Assembly (NCBI GenBank): GCA_900078405.1
Contig: FLTS01000001.1
Coordinates: forward strand, 496,001-560,000
Length of the DNA stretch: 64,000 bases
Direction of reading: 5' to 3'
From: an uncultured Stenotrophomonas sp.
Lineage (GTDB): Bacteria; Pseudomonadota; Gammaproteobacteria; Xanthomonadales; Xanthomonadaceae
Part shown: one piece after another, positions 39,704 to 49,386 of the stretch
How positions within the stretch are numbered: the stretch's first letter is position 1
How the letters are laid out: every line of letters begins with the position of its first letter
Notes under the pieces: model-generated
What the model was told of the DNA's origin: nothing
Databases searched by the model: none
Seen by the model: only the letters and a program-made list of their open reading frames with translations
Position numbers and translations under genes: made by a program

Positions 39704-39727
39704 CCCGCGGCACGGGTGGCCCCAACG

Positions 39728-39756
39728 GAAAACGGCACCTTCGCGGTGCCGTTTTC
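39728..39756. terminator. Bidirectional terminator between the creD transcript and suhB
   Basis: Stem GAAAACGGCACC / GGTGCCGTTTTC with a TTCGC loop gives a T-tract on either strand. It lies 20 bases beyond the suhB stop. Confidence 0.9.
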
Positions 39757-39775
39757 GTGAAGCCAAGCGCATCGA

Positions 39776-40603
39776 TCAGAACTTCGGATCGAATTCGGCG
39801 GCGTGGCCGGTGTTGACGATCACCTTCTGCAAGGCTTCGCAGACCTTCAGGTTGCCGGCGACGACCTGCTGGGTTTCCGGGCCCTTGTCGTCCATGCGCG
39901 CCAGCGTGGCGCCGCGGTAGTTGCAGACCTTGCCGCCGGCCTCGCGCACCAGCAGCACGCCGGCGGCGATGTCCCATGCCTTTACCCCGGCCTCGAAATA
40001 GGCATCGGCGCGGCCGCAGGCGACGTAGGCCAGGTCCAGCGCGGCCGAGCCGGTGCGGCGGATGTCCTCGGCCTGCGCCAGCAGGGTTTCGACGGTCTTG
40101 AGCTGGCTGCCGGCGCGGGCACGCTCGCGCGGGGCAAAGCCGGTATGGATCGTCACCCCTTCCAGGTCCTTGCGCTCGGCCACGCGGATGCGGCGGTCGT
40201 TCAGCACCGCGCCGTTGCCGCGCGAGGCGGTGAACAGCTCGTTGCGCAGCGGGTCGAAGATCACCGCGTCGGTCGGTTCGCCGTTCTCGACCAGGGCGAT
40301 GGACACGCAGTAGTGCGGGAAGCCACGCAGGTAGTTGCTGGTGCCGTCCAGCGGGTCGATCACCCACATCTGCCGGCCGTTGCCCTGCAAGCCGCCTTCC
40401 TCGCCGTAGATGCCGTAGTCGGGGTAGGCGCGCTTGAGCTCCTTGACGATGACCTTCTCGGCATCGCCATCCACTTCGCTGGCGTAATCCATCCGGCCCT
40501 TCTGCACCACGTTCAGCGCTTCGAGCTTGTTGATGTTGCGCAACAGGACGTTGCCGGCGAGGCGTGCGGCCTTGACCATGACGGTGACGGCGGGTTTCTG
40601 CAT
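39776..40603 (-). CDS. suhB: Inositol-1-monophosphatase family protein SuhB
   Basis: A 275-residue Mg-dependent phosphatase (E. coli SuhB 267) that in enterobacteria also binds RNA polymerase and supports rRNA antitermination. Metal-binding motifs are all present: EE at residues 68-69 (YGEEGG), DPLDGT at 83-88 and WDIAAG at 210-215. The start [18 protein letters not shown] is the family N terminus. It is divergent from trmJ with a 120-bp gap, an arrangement also known in other gammaproteobacteria, where suhB and trmJ are neighbours. Confidence 0.96.
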   Translation of the reverse strand: MQKPAVTVMVKAARLAGNVLLRNINKLEALNVVQKGRMDYASEVDGDAEKVIVKELKRAYPDYGIYGEEGGLQGNGRQMWVIDPLDGTSNYLRGFPHYCVSIALVENGEPTDAVIFDPLRNELFTASRGNGAVLNDRRIRVAERKDLEGVTIHTGFAPRERARAGSQLKTVETLLAQAEDIRRTGSAALDLAYVACGRADAYFEAGVKAWDIAAGVLLVREAGGKVCNYRGATLARMDDKGPETQQVVAGNLKVCEALQKVIVNTGHAAEFDPKF

Positions 40604-40723
40604 GGCGAAAGGCTCCCGGGGAGGCGAAAGGATGGATTGGCGGGGGAAAAGAGCGGTGCCGGCGCGCTGGCCGGCCGCGCAGTTTACCATCTGCGGCTGT
40701 CCCGCTCCTGACTTTTGCACGCC

Positions 40724-41491
40724 ATGCCGCTCTCGCCGTCCCGCACCGCCCGCATCCGCTTCGTCCTCGTCGGCACCCAGCACCCGGGCAACATCGGTGC
40801 CGCGGCCCGTGCGCTGAAGACGATGGGCCTGTCGCGGCTGGTGCTGGTGGCGCCGGAAAAGCTGTTGGACGAGGTGGCCTACCGCCGCTCGGCCGGCGCC
40901 GAGGACGTGCTCGGCGATGCCCCGGTGTTTGCCACGCTGGCCGAGGCGGTGGCCGATTGCCGGCTGGTGCTGGGCTGCACCGCGCGCTCGCGCCGCGTCC
41001 AGCTGGAGGAACTGCTGCCGGCGGTCGCCGGCCAGCGCGCCGTGGCCAGGGCTGCCGAACCGGCCGAGGTGGCCTTCGTGTTCGGTCGCGAGCGCACCGG
41101 CCTGAGCAATGACGAGCTGCAGCTGTGCCACGCCGCCGTGCACATCCCGTCCAATCCGGAATTCAGTTCCTTGAACCTCGCCGCGGCCGTGCAGGTGCTT
41201 GCCTACGAGGTGCGCATGGCCGAGCTGGGGGGCGTGGCGCCGGCATCGGCCGAGCCGGGCCACGGCGAGGCGCCGGCCAGCCATGCCCAGATCGAGGGAC
41301 TGTTCGGGCAGTTGGGCGACACCCTCGAACAGATCGACTTCCACAAGGGCCGCGCACCGGAGTCGGCGATGCGCAAGCTGCGGCGTCTGTTCATGAAAGC
41401 CGAGCTGTCCGAGCAGGAGGTGCGGCTGCTGCGCGGCATCCTCTCCGACGCCCAGCGCATGGCGCGGCTGGCGACGGAACGGAAAAACTGA
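40724..41491 (+). CDS. trmJ: tRNA (cytidine/uridine-32 2'-O) methyltransferase
   Basis: A SPOUT methylase that modifies position 32 of several tRNAs. The 255-residue protein (E. coli TrmJ 246) has the N-terminal motif [33 protein letters not shown] and the knotted SAM site [19 protein letters not shown]. The C-terminal helical extension with [17 protein letters not shown] is typical of TrmJ. ATG 40724 precedes the conserved part; a TTG nine bases upstream is unlikely. It is divergent from suhB. Confidence 0.95.
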   Translation: MPLSPSRTARIRFVLVGTQHPGNIGAAARALKTMGLSRLVLVAPEKLLDEVAYRRSAGAEDVLGDAPVFATLAEAVADCRLVLGCTARSRRVQLEELLPAVAGQRAVARAAEPAEVAFVFGRERTGLSNDELQLCHAAVHIPSNPEFSSLNLAAAVQVLAYEVRMAELGGVAPASAEPGHGEAPASHAQIEGLFGQLGDTLEQIDFHKGRAPESAMRKLRRLFMKAELSEQEVRLLRGILSDAQRMARLATERKN

Positions 41492-41555
41492 GAACTGCGT
41501 CATCCGGGGAAAATTTTCGGCTAGTCTTTGCGGACACTCTTGGGGAGTTGCCGGT

Positions 41556-42476
41556 TTGCACGTTTCACGATGGCTCCGGGGAGCCGTGTTGTCGTTGTCC
41601 GTCGCGTTGCCGGTGGTGGGGCTGGCGGCCGATCGTTCGGTACTGGTGCTGGGGCGCCTGAGCGACGATCCGAAATCCCATTACGAACAATTGAAACCGT
41701 TGCTGGACTACGTGGTCCCGCGGATGCGCGACGTGGGGATCGTCGAGGGCCGCATCCTGATGGCCAAGGACCTGCAGCAGATGGCCAGCTACCTGCGCCG
41801 CGGCCGGGTGGACTGGGTCACCGAGACCTCCGGCACCGCGATGGCCCTGCGCCAGCGCAGTGGCGCCGAGCCGCTGCTGCTGACCGAACGCAATGGCGTG
41901 GCGCGCTACCACAGCGTGTTCTTCGTCCGCCGCGACAGCCCGGTCAACACGCTGGAGGACCTGAAGGGGCGCACGCTGGCGATGCAGAGCGCGTGGTCCA
42001 CCAGCTCCTACCTGGTGCCGGCGATGGAGCTGCTCTCCCGCGGCATCCGCCCGGAGATCCTGCTGACGCCGCAGGACACGCCCACCGCCGACACCGTGGG
42101 CTACGTCTTCGCCCGTTCCGAACTGAACATCTCCACCTACGTGCACAAGCGCGTGGTCGATGCCGGCGTTATCAGCAACATCGACTGGCAGAACGAGCAG
42201 CGCATGCCGGCGGTGTTCCGCCGCGACATGCGGATCCTGTACGAGAGCGAACAGGAAGTGCCGCGCGCAGTGGAAATGGTGCGTACCGGGCTCGACCCGG
42301 CGGTACGTGCGCGCTTGCAGGAAGTGCTGCTGGAAGCCAGCCACGATCCGTCCGCCGGCCCGGCACTGCACAAGTTCTTCGACACCACCGCCTTCCACCG
42401 CATCGACCCGGCCAGCCAGCAGGCGCTGGAACGCCTGCGCGGCGGCCTGGCGCGGGTGCGCCTGGAGGTGGAATGA
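41556..42476 (+). CDS. PhnD-like periplasmic substrate-binding protein
   Basis: A 306-residue exported binding protein of the phosphate/phosphite/phosphonate (PhnD, transferrin-like) fold. The signal peptide is [19 protein letters not shown], then [39 protein letters not shown], and the domain-crossing [21 protein letters not shown]. The TTG start at 41556 is supported by GGGGAG eight bases upstream. No ABC permease or ATPase follows; instead its stop overlaps a membrane GGDEF-EAL gene in ATGA. It therefore probably senses a ligand for that enzyme rather than importing it. The ligand is unknown. Confidence 0.85.
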   Translation: MHVSRWLRGAVLSLSVALPVVGLAADRSVLVLGRLSDDPKSHYEQLKPLLDYVVPRMRDVGIVEGRILMAKDLQQMASYLRRGRVDWVTETSGTAMALRQRSGAEPLLLTERNGVARYHSVFFVRRDSPVNTLEDLKGRTLAMQSAWSTSSYLVPAMELLSRGIRPEILLTPQDTPTADTVGYVFARSELNISTYVHKRVVDAGVISNIDWQNEQRMPAVFRRDMRILYESEQEVPRAVEMVRTGLDPAVRARLQEVLLEASHDPSAGPALHKFFDTTAFHRIDPASQQALERLRGGLARVRLEVE

Positions 42477-44608
42477 AACCGCTGCGCTTCGGGTTGCAGG
42501 CCCGTTTCCTGTGCGTGGCCGCCGCAGTCATGCTGGTGGTGGTGGCGATCGTCGCGGCGCTGCTGGCGGGGCAGGCGGCGACCCAGCGCGAGGTGCTGCG
42601 CGCCAGCAACGGCGTGGTCGACCAGGTGTTCGACCGCAGCGCCCGCGAGCAGGGCACTGCGCTGGCCACTGCGCTGGCCGACGCGCTGGTCAACCCGCTG
42701 TATTTCTCCGACCTGGACGCGGTCGGTGCGCTGGTGCGCAGTACCGCCAGCCAGAACGCGGTCAGCTATGTGCTGGTGCACGACACCGAGGGCCGGCTGC
42801 TGCACGACGGCTCCGTCGAGGTGGCCGGCTACGGCCGGCAGATGCAGGACCCGCTGGCGGCGGGGGCGGTGGCGGCCGACGCGCTGCGGGTGCAGGAATC
42901 GTCGATGGTGCTGGAGGTGGACGTGCCGATCCGCATCGGCGACCAGCGCATCGGCGGGTTGCGGGTCGGCATGGACCTGGTGCCGGTGCGCGCGCAGCAG
43001 GCCGAGACGATGGCGATGCTGGAACGCGGGGCGGACAAGGCCAACCGCCGGCAACTGCTCTGGCTGGGGCTGGTGATGCTGGCGCTGGTCGGGCTGGTCA
43101 GCCTGCTGGCACTGTACGTGCAGCGCACGCTGGTGCGGCCGGTGCGCTGGCTGGGCGACGCCACCCGGCGCATCGAGGCCGGCGACTACCAGGTACAGCC
43201 ACAGGAAACGCGCCGCCGTGACGAGATCGGCGAGCTGCTGCGCAGCTTCGGGCGCATGGGCGAGAGCATCGCCCGGCATGACCGCGAAGTGCGGCAGATG
43301 GCCTACACCGACGCGCTGACCGGGCTGACCAACCGCCTGGCATTCCGCGAGGCGCTGGACCACGAATTGCTGGGTGCGCGTACTTCCGGCCGCGGGCTGG
43401 CGCTGCTGTTCATCGACATCGACGAGTTCAAGCGGGTCAACGACACCCTCGGCCATGAGGCCGGCGATGAGGCCCTGCTGCAGTTCGCCCAGCGCATCGC
43501 CACGCTGGTCGAGCAGGACGGCGGTCGCGACGCGCTGCTGGCCCGCTTCGGCGGCGACGAATTCGTGATTCTGATCGGCAGCGACGCCGGCCGGGTGGAG
43601 AGCGTGGCCACGGTGCTGGCCAAGCGGCTGGTGGACGAGCTGAGCCTGCCGCTGCAGGTACAGGGCCGCGAGATCTTCCTCGGCAGCTCCATCGGCATCA
43701 CCCTGTTCCCCGAGGACGCCACCGACGCCACCGGCCTGCTGAAGAATGGCGACATTGCCATGTACCAGGCCAAGCTGGCCGGCAAGAACTGCTTCCGCTA
43801 CTACAGTCGTGCGCTGGACCATGCGGTGGAGCGGCGCCTGCACATGGAGCAGGAGCTGCGCGGGGCGTGGGAGCGCGGCGAACTGCGGCTGGTCTACCAG
43901 CCCATCTTCCGCACCCACGACCGGGTGCTGGCCGGGGTCGAGGTGCTGCTGCGCTGGCAGCACCCGGAGCTCGGCTCGGTGCCGCCGTCGATGTTCATCG
44001 ACATCGCCGAGCAGAGCGGGTTGATCCAGGTGCTGGGGCCGAAGGTGCTGCGCGCGGCCTGCCTGCAGGCCCAGCAGTGGCCACGCAACGCGCTGGACGA
44101 GGAGTTGTTCGTCTCGGTCAACGTGTCGCCGCGGCAACTGCGCAGCGGCGACCTGGCCGCCGCGGTCGAGGACTGCCTGCGGGTGTCCGGGCTGGATGCC
44201 ATGCGCCTGCACCTGGAGTTGACGGAAACGGCGGTGATTGGCGATGAAATGCTGGCCGCCTCGTTGCTGGAAAAGCTGCACCGTACCGGCGTCAAGGTGT
44301 GGCTGGACGACTTCGGCACCGGCTTTTCCGGCCTGAGCCACCTGCGCCAGGTGCCGGTGGACGGGGTCAAGATCGACAAGAGCTTCGTTTCCGACCTGCA
44401 GCGCGACCCGGACGACCTGGCCTTGACCACGGCGATCATCGCGATGGCGCATGCACTGGGGATCACGGTGGTGGCCGAGGGTATCGAGCAGCAGGCCCAG
44501 TTCGACCTGCTCAACCAGCGCGATTGCGACCTGGTGCAGGGCTACTGGCTGGCCAAACCACTGAGTTCGGACGAACTGGTCGGGTTGTTGCAACCGGCGC
44601 ACCGGTAA
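42473..44608 (+). CDS. Membrane GGDEF-EAL protein paired with a periplasmic binding protein
   Basis: A 711-residue c-di-GMP enzyme. Helix 1 at about residues 12-33, a periplasmic sensor of about 160 residues (double-Cache-like/CHASE8-like), helix 2 near 195-218, HAMP to about 270, then GGDEF intact at 360-364. The phosphodiesterase domain has EVL at 490-492 in place of EAL (catalytic Glu kept) and the loop DDFGTGFSG, so both activities remain possible. No RxxD inhibitory site is seen. Translation is coupled to the binding protein by ATGA overlap, like the NspS-MbaA pair of Vibrio in logic. Confidence 0.9.
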   Translation: MKPLRFGLQARFLCVAAAVMLVVVAIVAALLAGQAATQREVLRASNGVVDQVFDRSAREQGTALATALADALVNPLYFSDLDAVGALVRSTASQNAVSYVLVHDTEGRLLHDGSVEVAGYGRQMQDPLAAGAVAADALRVQESSMVLEVDVPIRIGDQRIGGLRVGMDLVPVRAQQAETMAMLERGADKANRRQLLWLGLVMLALVGLVSLLALYVQRTLVRPVRWLGDATRRIEAGDYQVQPQETRRRDEIGELLRSFGRMGESIARHDREVRQMAYTDALTGLTNRLAFREALDHELLGARTSGRGLALLFIDIDEFKRVNDTLGHEAGDEALLQFAQRIATLVEQDGGRDALLARFGGDEFVILIGSDAGRVESVATVLAKRLVDELSLPLQVQGREIFLGSSIGITLFPEDATDATGLLKNGDIAMYQAKLAGKNCFRYYSRALDHAVERRLHMEQELRGAWERGELRLVYQPIFRTHDRVLAGVEVLLRWQHPELGSVPPSMFIDIAEQSGLIQVLGPKVLRAACLQAQQWPRNALDEELFVSVNVSPRQLRSGDLAAAVEDCLRVSGLDAMRLHLELTETAVIGDEMLAASLLEKLHRTGVKVWLDDFGTGFSGLSHLRQVPVDGVKIDKSFVSDLQRDPDDLALTTAIIAMAHALGITVVAEGIEQQAQFDLLNQRDCDLVQGYWLAKPLSSDELVGLLQPAHR

Positions 44609-44634
44609 CGGCGCGCCGCCCGCGACAATCCGTG

Positions 44635-44659
44635 GGTCAGGGCTACGGTCCCGACGGCT
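44635..44659. repeat. Degenerate GGTCGGG-family palindrome
   Basis: GTCAGGGCTACGGTCCCGAC, followed by GGCTTCATGC. The same tail CTTCATGC...GTGGAGCGTCGG follows the copy at 54527-54548. It overlaps the epmB 3' end (44643). Confidence 0.4.
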
Positions 44660-45740
44660 TCATGCCCGATGCGTGGAGCGTCGGGAGCGTAGCCTCGACC
44701 TGCGGCGACGATTGCAGCGGGCGCTTGCCGGTATCGCCGGCAACCTCGCGTACCAGTCTCGGCACCAGATAGCCGGACAGCCGCGCCATCAGTTGCGCAT
44801 GCAGCGCCAGCGCGCGTTCGTCGTCCACTTCGAAGTGGGCCACGCCCTGCACCCGGTCCAGCTGGTGCAGGTAGTAGGGCAGCACGCCGGCGGCGAAGCC
44901 GCGCTCGCTCAGCGCCGCCAGCGCCTCGATGTCGTCATTGACCCCGCGCAGCAGCACCGCCTGGTTGAGCAGTTGCGCGCCGACGCCGCGCAGGCGGGCG
45001 AGGGCGGCATCGACGTGGGCATCGAACTCGTTGGCGTGGTTGGCGTGGATCACGAATGCCAGCGGCCACGGCAGGCCGGCCAGCCATTGCAGCAGTTCGG
45101 CGTCCACGCGCTCGGGCAGCACCACCGGCAGGCGGCTGTGGATGCGCAGGCGCTTGATGTGGCCAATGGCGGCCAGCGCGTCGGTCAATTCGGCCAGCTT
45201 GGGCGTGGCCAGCGACAGCGGGTCGCCGCCGGACAGGATCACCTCGTCGATCGACGGATCGGCGGCGATGGCCGCCACCGCCTCCCGCCAGGCGCCCTTG
45301 GCGGCGTTCTCCCCGGCATAGTCGAAATGGCGGCGGAAGCAGTAGCGGCAGTTGATCGCGCAGCTGCCGGTGGCGACCAGCAATGCGCGGCCGCGGTATT
45401 TCTGGATCACCCCGGTGCTCTTCTTCGCCGCGCCGTCGCCGACCGCGTCGAGGCTGAACCCGGGCGCCAGCCGCATCTCGGCATCCACCGGTAGCACCTG
45501 CCGCAGCAGCGGATCGGCCGGGTCGCCGGCGCGCATGCGGGTGATGAAGCCGCGCGGCACCCGCAGCGGGAACTGCGCCAGCGCCGCCCCCGACACGCCC
45601 AGGTCGGCGGCCTCCAGTCCCAGTGCGGCCAGCAGTTCGGCCGGGTCGCGCACGGCCTGCCGCCACAGCGCCTGCCAGCGGGGGGCGGGTAGCGGGGCGG
45701 GGGTTTCCTGTGGAGTGGGGGCGAGGGCTGCGGTTATCAT
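44643..45740 (-). CDS. epmB: EF-P beta-lysylation protein (lysine 2,3-aminomutase family)
   Basis: A radical-SAM enzyme that converts L-lysine to (R)-beta-lysine for modification of elongation factor P. The 365-residue protein has the cluster motif CxxxCxxC with Cys127, Cys131 and Cys134 (CAINCRYCF), SGGDPLS, the PLP-binding Lys region, and HANHANEFD. It is divergent from efp, its substrate, 101 bp away, which confirms the role. The last codons (MKPSGP) run into a repeat-derived sequence, so the C terminus is probably variable between strains. The attachment enzyme EpmA is not in the window. Confidence 0.96.
   Translation of the reverse strand: MITAALAPTPQETPAPLPAPRWQALWRQAVRDPAELLAALGLEAADLGVSGAALAQFPLRVPRGFITRMRAGDPADPLLRQVLPVDAEMRLAPGFSLDAVGDGAAKKSTGVIQKYRGRALLVATGSCAINCRYCFRRHFDYAGENAAKGAWREAVAAIAADPSIDEVILSGGDPLSLATPKLAELTDALAAIGHIKRLRIHSRLPVVLPERVDAELLQWLAGLPWPLAFVIHANHANEFDAHVDAALARLRGVGAQLLNQAVLLRGVNDDIEALAALSERGFAAGVLPYYLHQLDRVQGVAHFEVDDERALALHAQLMARLSGYLVPRLVREVAGDTGKRPLQSSPQVEATLPTLHASGMKPSGP
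45735..45740 (+). promoter_or_regulatory. Candidate -10 of efp, overlapping the epmB start codon
   Basis: TATCAT at 45735-45740; its last three bases are the complement of the epmB ATG. The -35 region is weak (GGAGTG). A hairpin GCCCGCC/GGCGGGC at 45761-45780 would be in the efp leader. Confidence 0.35.
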
Positions 45741-45841
45741 GGGCGACCAGAAAAACAGATGCCCGCCTTCGATGGCGGGCGTTCCATTCTAATCCGGCGG
45801 CTTCGCGCGCGCCGGTTTTGCCACTTCTCAGGAGTTCCAGC

Positions 45842-46408
45842 ATGGCCAGCTACGGCATGAACGACGTCAAGAACGGGATGAAGATCCTGGTCAACAACCA
45901 ACCGGCGGTCATCATCGACACCGAGTACGTCAAGCCGGGCAAGGGCCAGGCCTTCACCCGCGTGAAGTACCGCCTGATCAAGGATGGCCGCACGCAGGAA
46001 GTGACCATGAAGTCCACCGATTCGGTCGACGCCGCCGACGTGGTCGACACCGATATGAACTACATGTACAGCGACGGCGAGTACTGGCACTTCATGGATC
46101 CGGAGACCTTCGAGCAGGTGCAGGCCGACAAGGCCGGCATGAACGGCGCCGAGAAGTGGCTCAAGGGCGAGGAATCCTGCGTGGTCACGCTGTGGAACGG
46201 TGCGCCGATCGACGTCACCCCGCCGAACTTCGTCGAGCTGAAGATCACCGAGACCGACCCGGGCGTGCGCGGCGACACCTCCGGCGGCGGCGGCAAGCCG
46301 GCCACGCTGGAAACCGGCGCGGTGGTGCGCGTGCCGCTGTTCGTCAACCAGGACGAAGTGATCCGAGTCGATACCCGCTCCGGCGAATACTCCGCGCGCG
46401 TCAAGTAA
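45842..46408 (+). CDS. efp: Elongation factor P
   Basis: Relieves ribosome stalling at polyproline. The 188-residue protein equals E. coli EF-P in length. The modified Lys is Lys34 in VKPGKGQAF, as expected for beta-lysylation by EpmB/EpmA, consistent with divergent epmB next door. Three beta-barrel domains follow, with the C-terminal [20 protein letters not shown] signature. CAGGAGTTCCAG gives a good ribosome binding site before ATG 45842. Many Pro-rich proteins in this window (for example the DksA-tail protein) would need it. Confidence 0.99.
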   Translation: MASYGMNDVKNGMKILVNNQPAVIIDTEYVKPGKGQAFTRVKYRLIKDGRTQEVTMKSTDSVDAADVVDTDMNYMYSDGEYWHFMDPETFEQVQADKAGMNGAEKWLKGEESCVVTLWNGAPIDVTPPNFVELKITETDPGVRGDTSGGGGKPATLETGAVVRVPLFVNQDEVIRVDTRSGEYSARVK

Positions 46409-46505
46409 GCCGCACGATGCAGGCGCCGCCTCCTTCGCCGCGCAGCCACCGGCTGCCGGTGCCGGGGATGCGGCGCCTGTTCGCATCCGGCGGATGCATT
46501 CCCCT

Positions 46506-46573
46506 GTAGGAGCGACGCCAGTCGCGACCGGGGCATTCCCGGTAAAGCCCATCGCGACTGGCGTCGCTCCTGC
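46506..46573. repeat. GTAG-type (SMAG-like) inverted repeat pair, GCGACG class
   Basis: GTAGGAGCGACGCCAGTCGC, a linker with TTCCCGGTAAAGCCC, then GCGACTGGCGTCGCTCCTGC. The last tetramer is CTGC instead of CTAC. It lies 28 bases before the mtaD-like start. Confidence 0.85.
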
Positions 46574-46601
46574 AAAAAACGAAACTTGAAGGTGAACCGG
46601 C

Positions 46602-47939
46602 GTGAGTGAACTCCAGCCAGAACAGTGCGACCTCCTGATCGAAGCCGGCTATGTGGTGCCGGTCGAACCGCATGCGGTGGTGCTGGAAGACCATGCCGTG
46701 GCGGTCAACGGCGGTGTCATCGCCGCCGTGCTGCCGTGTGCCGAGGCGCGCGCGCGCTTCGCGCCGAAGCAGGTGGTGTCGCGCCCGGACGCGGCGCTGA
46801 TCCCGGGCCTGGTCAACGCCCACACCCACAACCCGATGACCCTGCTGCGCGGCATCGCCGACGACCTGCCGCTGATGACCTGGCTGCGCGAGCACATCTG
46901 GCCGGTGGAAGCGGCGGTGATCGGCCCCGAGTTCGTCGCCGACGGCACCACGCTGGCCATCGCCGAGATGCTGCGCGGCGGCACCACCTGCGCCAACGAG
47001 AACTACTTCTTCGCCGACGTGCAGGCCGCCGTGTACAGGAAGCACGGCTTCCGCGCGCTGGTCGGCTCGGTGATCATCGACTTCCCCAGCGCCTGGGCGA
47101 AGAGCGACGATGAATACTTCGCCCGTGCCGGCGAGTTGCACGACCAGTGGCGCGGCGACGCGCTGATCGGCACCGCGTTCGCGCCGCACGCGCCGTACAC
47201 GGTCAACGACGCCAACTTCGAACGGGTGCGGATGCTGTCCGACCAGCTCGACATCCCGGTGCACCTGCACACCCACGAAACCGCGCAGGAAATCAGCGAC
47301 TCGATCAAGCTGCACGGCCAGCGCCCGTTGGCGCGGCTGGACCGCCTGGGTCTGGTCAACGACCGCCTGATCGCGGTGCACATGACCCAGCTCACCGAAG
47401 GCGAAATCCACCTGTGCGCCGAGCGTGGCGTGCACGTGGTGCATTGCCCCGAATCCAACCTGAAGCTGGCCTCGGGCTTCTGCCCGGCCTGCGCGCTGCT
47501 GCGCGCGGGCGTCAACCTTGCCATCGGCACCGATGGCTGCGCCAGCAACAACGACCTGGACATGTTCAGCGAGAACCGCACCGCGGCGATCCTCGCCAAG
47601 GCCGTGGCCAACGACGCCACCGCGCTGGACGCGGCGACCACGCTGCGCGCGGCCACGCTGGGCGGCGCGCGTGCGCTGGGCTTCGGTGACAAGATCGGCT
47701 CGATCGAGGTCGGCAAGCAGGCCGACCTGGCCTGCGTGGATCTGTCGGCGCTGGAAACCCAGCCGCTGCACCACGTGCTGTCGCAGCTGGTCTACGCCGC
47801 CGGTCGCCACCAGGTCAGCGACGTGTGGATTGCAGGCCAGCCCAAGCTGGTGCAGCGCGAACTGGTCGGCATGGACGTGGCGGCGATCACCGCCAACGCA
47901 CGCCAGTGGCGCGACCGTATCCGTTCCAGCCGCGCCTGA
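46602..47939 (+). CDS. mtaD: 5'-methylthioadenosine/S-adenosylhomocysteine deaminase (TRZ/ATZ amidohydrolase)
   Basis: A 445-residue metal-dependent amidohydrolase. Metal ligands appear as HxH in [34 protein letters not shown] and TDGCASNN with the terminal Asp. This pattern fits MtaD, which deaminates S-adenosylhomocysteine and methylthioadenosine, rather than the s-triazine enzymes of the same family. Its placement just upstream of the SAM-dependent methylase ubiG, which makes S-adenosylhomocysteine, supports the call. The GTG start at 46602 has AAGGTG upstream. The gap to ubiG is 26 bases, so they are probably cotranscribed. Confidence 0.88.
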   Translation: MSELQPEQCDLLIEAGYVVPVEPHAVVLEDHAVAVNGGVIAAVLPCAEARARFAPKQVVSRPDAALIPGLVNAHTHNPMTLLRGIADDLPLMTWLREHIWPVEAAVIGPEFVADGTTLAIAEMLRGGTTCANENYFFADVQAAVYRKHGFRALVGSVIIDFPSAWAKSDDEYFARAGELHDQWRGDALIGTAFAPHAPYTVNDANFERVRMLSDQLDIPVHLHTHETAQEISDSIKLHGQRPLARLDRLGLVNDRLIAVHMTQLTEGEIHLCAERGVHVVHCPESNLKLASGFCPACALLRAGVNLAIGTDGCASNNDLDMFSENRTAAILAKAVANDATALDAATTLRAATLGGARALGFGDKIGSIEVGKQADLACVDLSALETQPLHHVLSQLVYAAGRHQVSDVWIAGQPKLVQRELVGMDVAAITANARQWRDRIRSSRA

Positions 47940-47965
47940 CGCGGCGGTTCCAAGAGGATCCCGAA

Positions 47966-48688
47966 ATGACCGCAGCTTCGACGTCCAACAACTTCGATCA
48001 GGCCGAACTGGACAAGTTCGCCGCGCTGGCCAACCGCTGGTGGGACGCCGACGGCCCGCAGAAGCCGCTGCACGCGCTCAACCCGGTGCGCCTGCGCTAC
48101 GTCGCCGAGCGCGCCGCGCTGCGTGGAGCGAAGGTGCTGGACATCGGCTGCGGTGGTGGCCTGCTCAGCGAAGCGTTGGCGAAGGAGGGAGCACAGGTCA
48201 CCGCCATCGATCTCGCTCCGGAACTGGTCAAGGTCGCGCGCCTGCACGGGCTGGAGTCGGGCGTGCAGGTGGACTACCGGGTGCAGTCGGCCGAGGACCT
48301 GGCCGCCGCGCAGCCCGGTGCGTTCGACGTGGTCACCTGCATGGAAATGCTGGAACACGTGCCCGACCCGGGCGCGATCATCGCTGCCTGCCAGCACCTG
48401 CTCAAGCCGGACGGCAAGCTGTTCCTGTCCACCATCAACCGCACCCCGGCCGCGTTCGCGGTGGCGGTGGTTGGCGCCGAATACATCGCCCGGCTGCTGC
48501 CCAGGGGCACGCATCACTACCAGGATTTCATCAAGCCGGCCGAACTGGGCGGTTGGCTGCGCGAGGCCGGGCTGCAACTGCGGGACGTCAGCGGCATGGC
48601 CTACGAACCGTGGCGCAACCGCGCGCGGCTGGGCCGCCGTACCGACATCAACTACCTGGCCTTCGCGGTCAAGCCGGAACAGGCATGA
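47966..48688 (+). CDS. ubiG: Ubiquinone biosynthesis O-methyltransferase
   Basis: Performs both O-methylations in ubiquinone synthesis, using SAM at the membrane face. The 240-residue protein (E. coli UbiG 240) has motif [17 protein letters not shown], the conserved [11 protein letters not shown] and the C-terminal [16 protein letters not shown] 47966 has AGAGGA upstream and starts just before the conserved [18 protein letters not shown]. The stop overlaps gph in ATGA. In enterobacteria ubiG stands alone, while in Xanthomonadaceae it is followed by a gph-type phosphatase, as here. Confidence 0.97.
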   Translation: MTAASTSNNFDQAELDKFAALANRWWDADGPQKPLHALNPVRLRYVAERAALRGAKVLDIGCGGGLLSEALAKEGAQVTAIDLAPELVKVARLHGLESGVQVDYRVQSAEDLAAAQPGAFDVVTCMEMLEHVPDPGAIIAACQHLLKPDGKLFLSTINRTPAAFAVAVVGAEYIARLLPRGTHHYQDFIKPAELGGWLREAGLQLRDVSGMAYEPWRNRARLGRRTDINYLAFAVKPEQA

Positions 48689-49362
48689 CCGCAGCGTCGT
48701 TCCCGGCGGCGGTGCTGTTCGACCTGGACGGCACCCTGCTCGACAGCGCGCCGGATTTCGTCGTCACCCTCGACCAGCTGCGGCAGGCGCGTGGCCTGCC
48801 GCCGGTGGCGCCGGCACGTGTGCGCGAGGTGGTGTCGAAAGGTTCACGGGCGATGCTGGGCGTGGCGTTCCCGCAGATGGATGCCGCCGCGCGCGACGCG
48901 CTGGTGCCGGAGTTCCTCGATACCTACGAAGCGCTGATCGGCCGCCATGCGCGGCTGTTCGACGGTGTCGCCGAAATGCTGCAGGCACTGGAACAGGCCG
49001 GAAGCCGCTGGGGCATCGTCACCAACAAACCTGAATACCTGGCACGGCTGATCCTGCCGCAGCTGGGCTGGGAACAGCGCTGCGCGGTTCTGATCGGCGG
49101 CGACACCCTGGCCGAGCGCAAGCCGCACCCGCTGCCGTTGCAGGTGGCCGCGCAGCGCATCGGCGTTGCCCCGCAATATTGCGTCTATGTCGGTGACGAC
49201 GAGCGCGACATCCTGGCCGCGCGCGCGGCCGGCATGCCCTCGGTGGCGGCGCTGTGGGGCTACCGGTTGGAAGGTGATGATCCGCTGGCGTGGCAGGCCG
49301 ACCGCCTGTGCGAATGGCCGCGGCAACTCCTGCAGGCGGCCGTGTGGCCGGCTGCAGCCTGA
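48685..49362 (+). CDS. gph: Phosphoglycolate phosphatase (HAD superfamily)
   Basis: Dephosphorylates 2-phosphoglycolate formed during DNA repair. The 225-residue protein has HAD motif [14 protein letters not shown] (nucleophile Asp in the first DxD), motif II in GIVTNKP, motif III Lys in ERKPHPLPL and motif [18 protein letters not shown]. The helical cap matches Gph/MupP-type enzymes; in Xanthomonadaceae and Pseudomonas the ubiG-linked enzyme can also act as MupP on N-acetylmuramate 6-phosphate, so that activity is an alternative. Coupled to ubiG by ATGA overlap. Confidence 0.9.
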   Translation: MTAASFPAAVLFDLDGTLLDSAPDFVVTLDQLRQARGLPPVAPARVREVVSKGSRAMLGVAFPQMDAAARDALVPEFLDTYEALIGRHARLFDGVAEMLQALEQAGSRWGIVTNKPEYLARLILPQLGWEQRCAVLIGGDTLAERKPHPLPLQVAAQRIGVAPQYCVYVGDDERDILAARAAGMPSVAALWGYRLEGDDPLAWQADRLCEWPRQLLQAAVWPAAA

Positions 49363-49386
49363 AGTCCCGATGATCCGAGGTATGAC

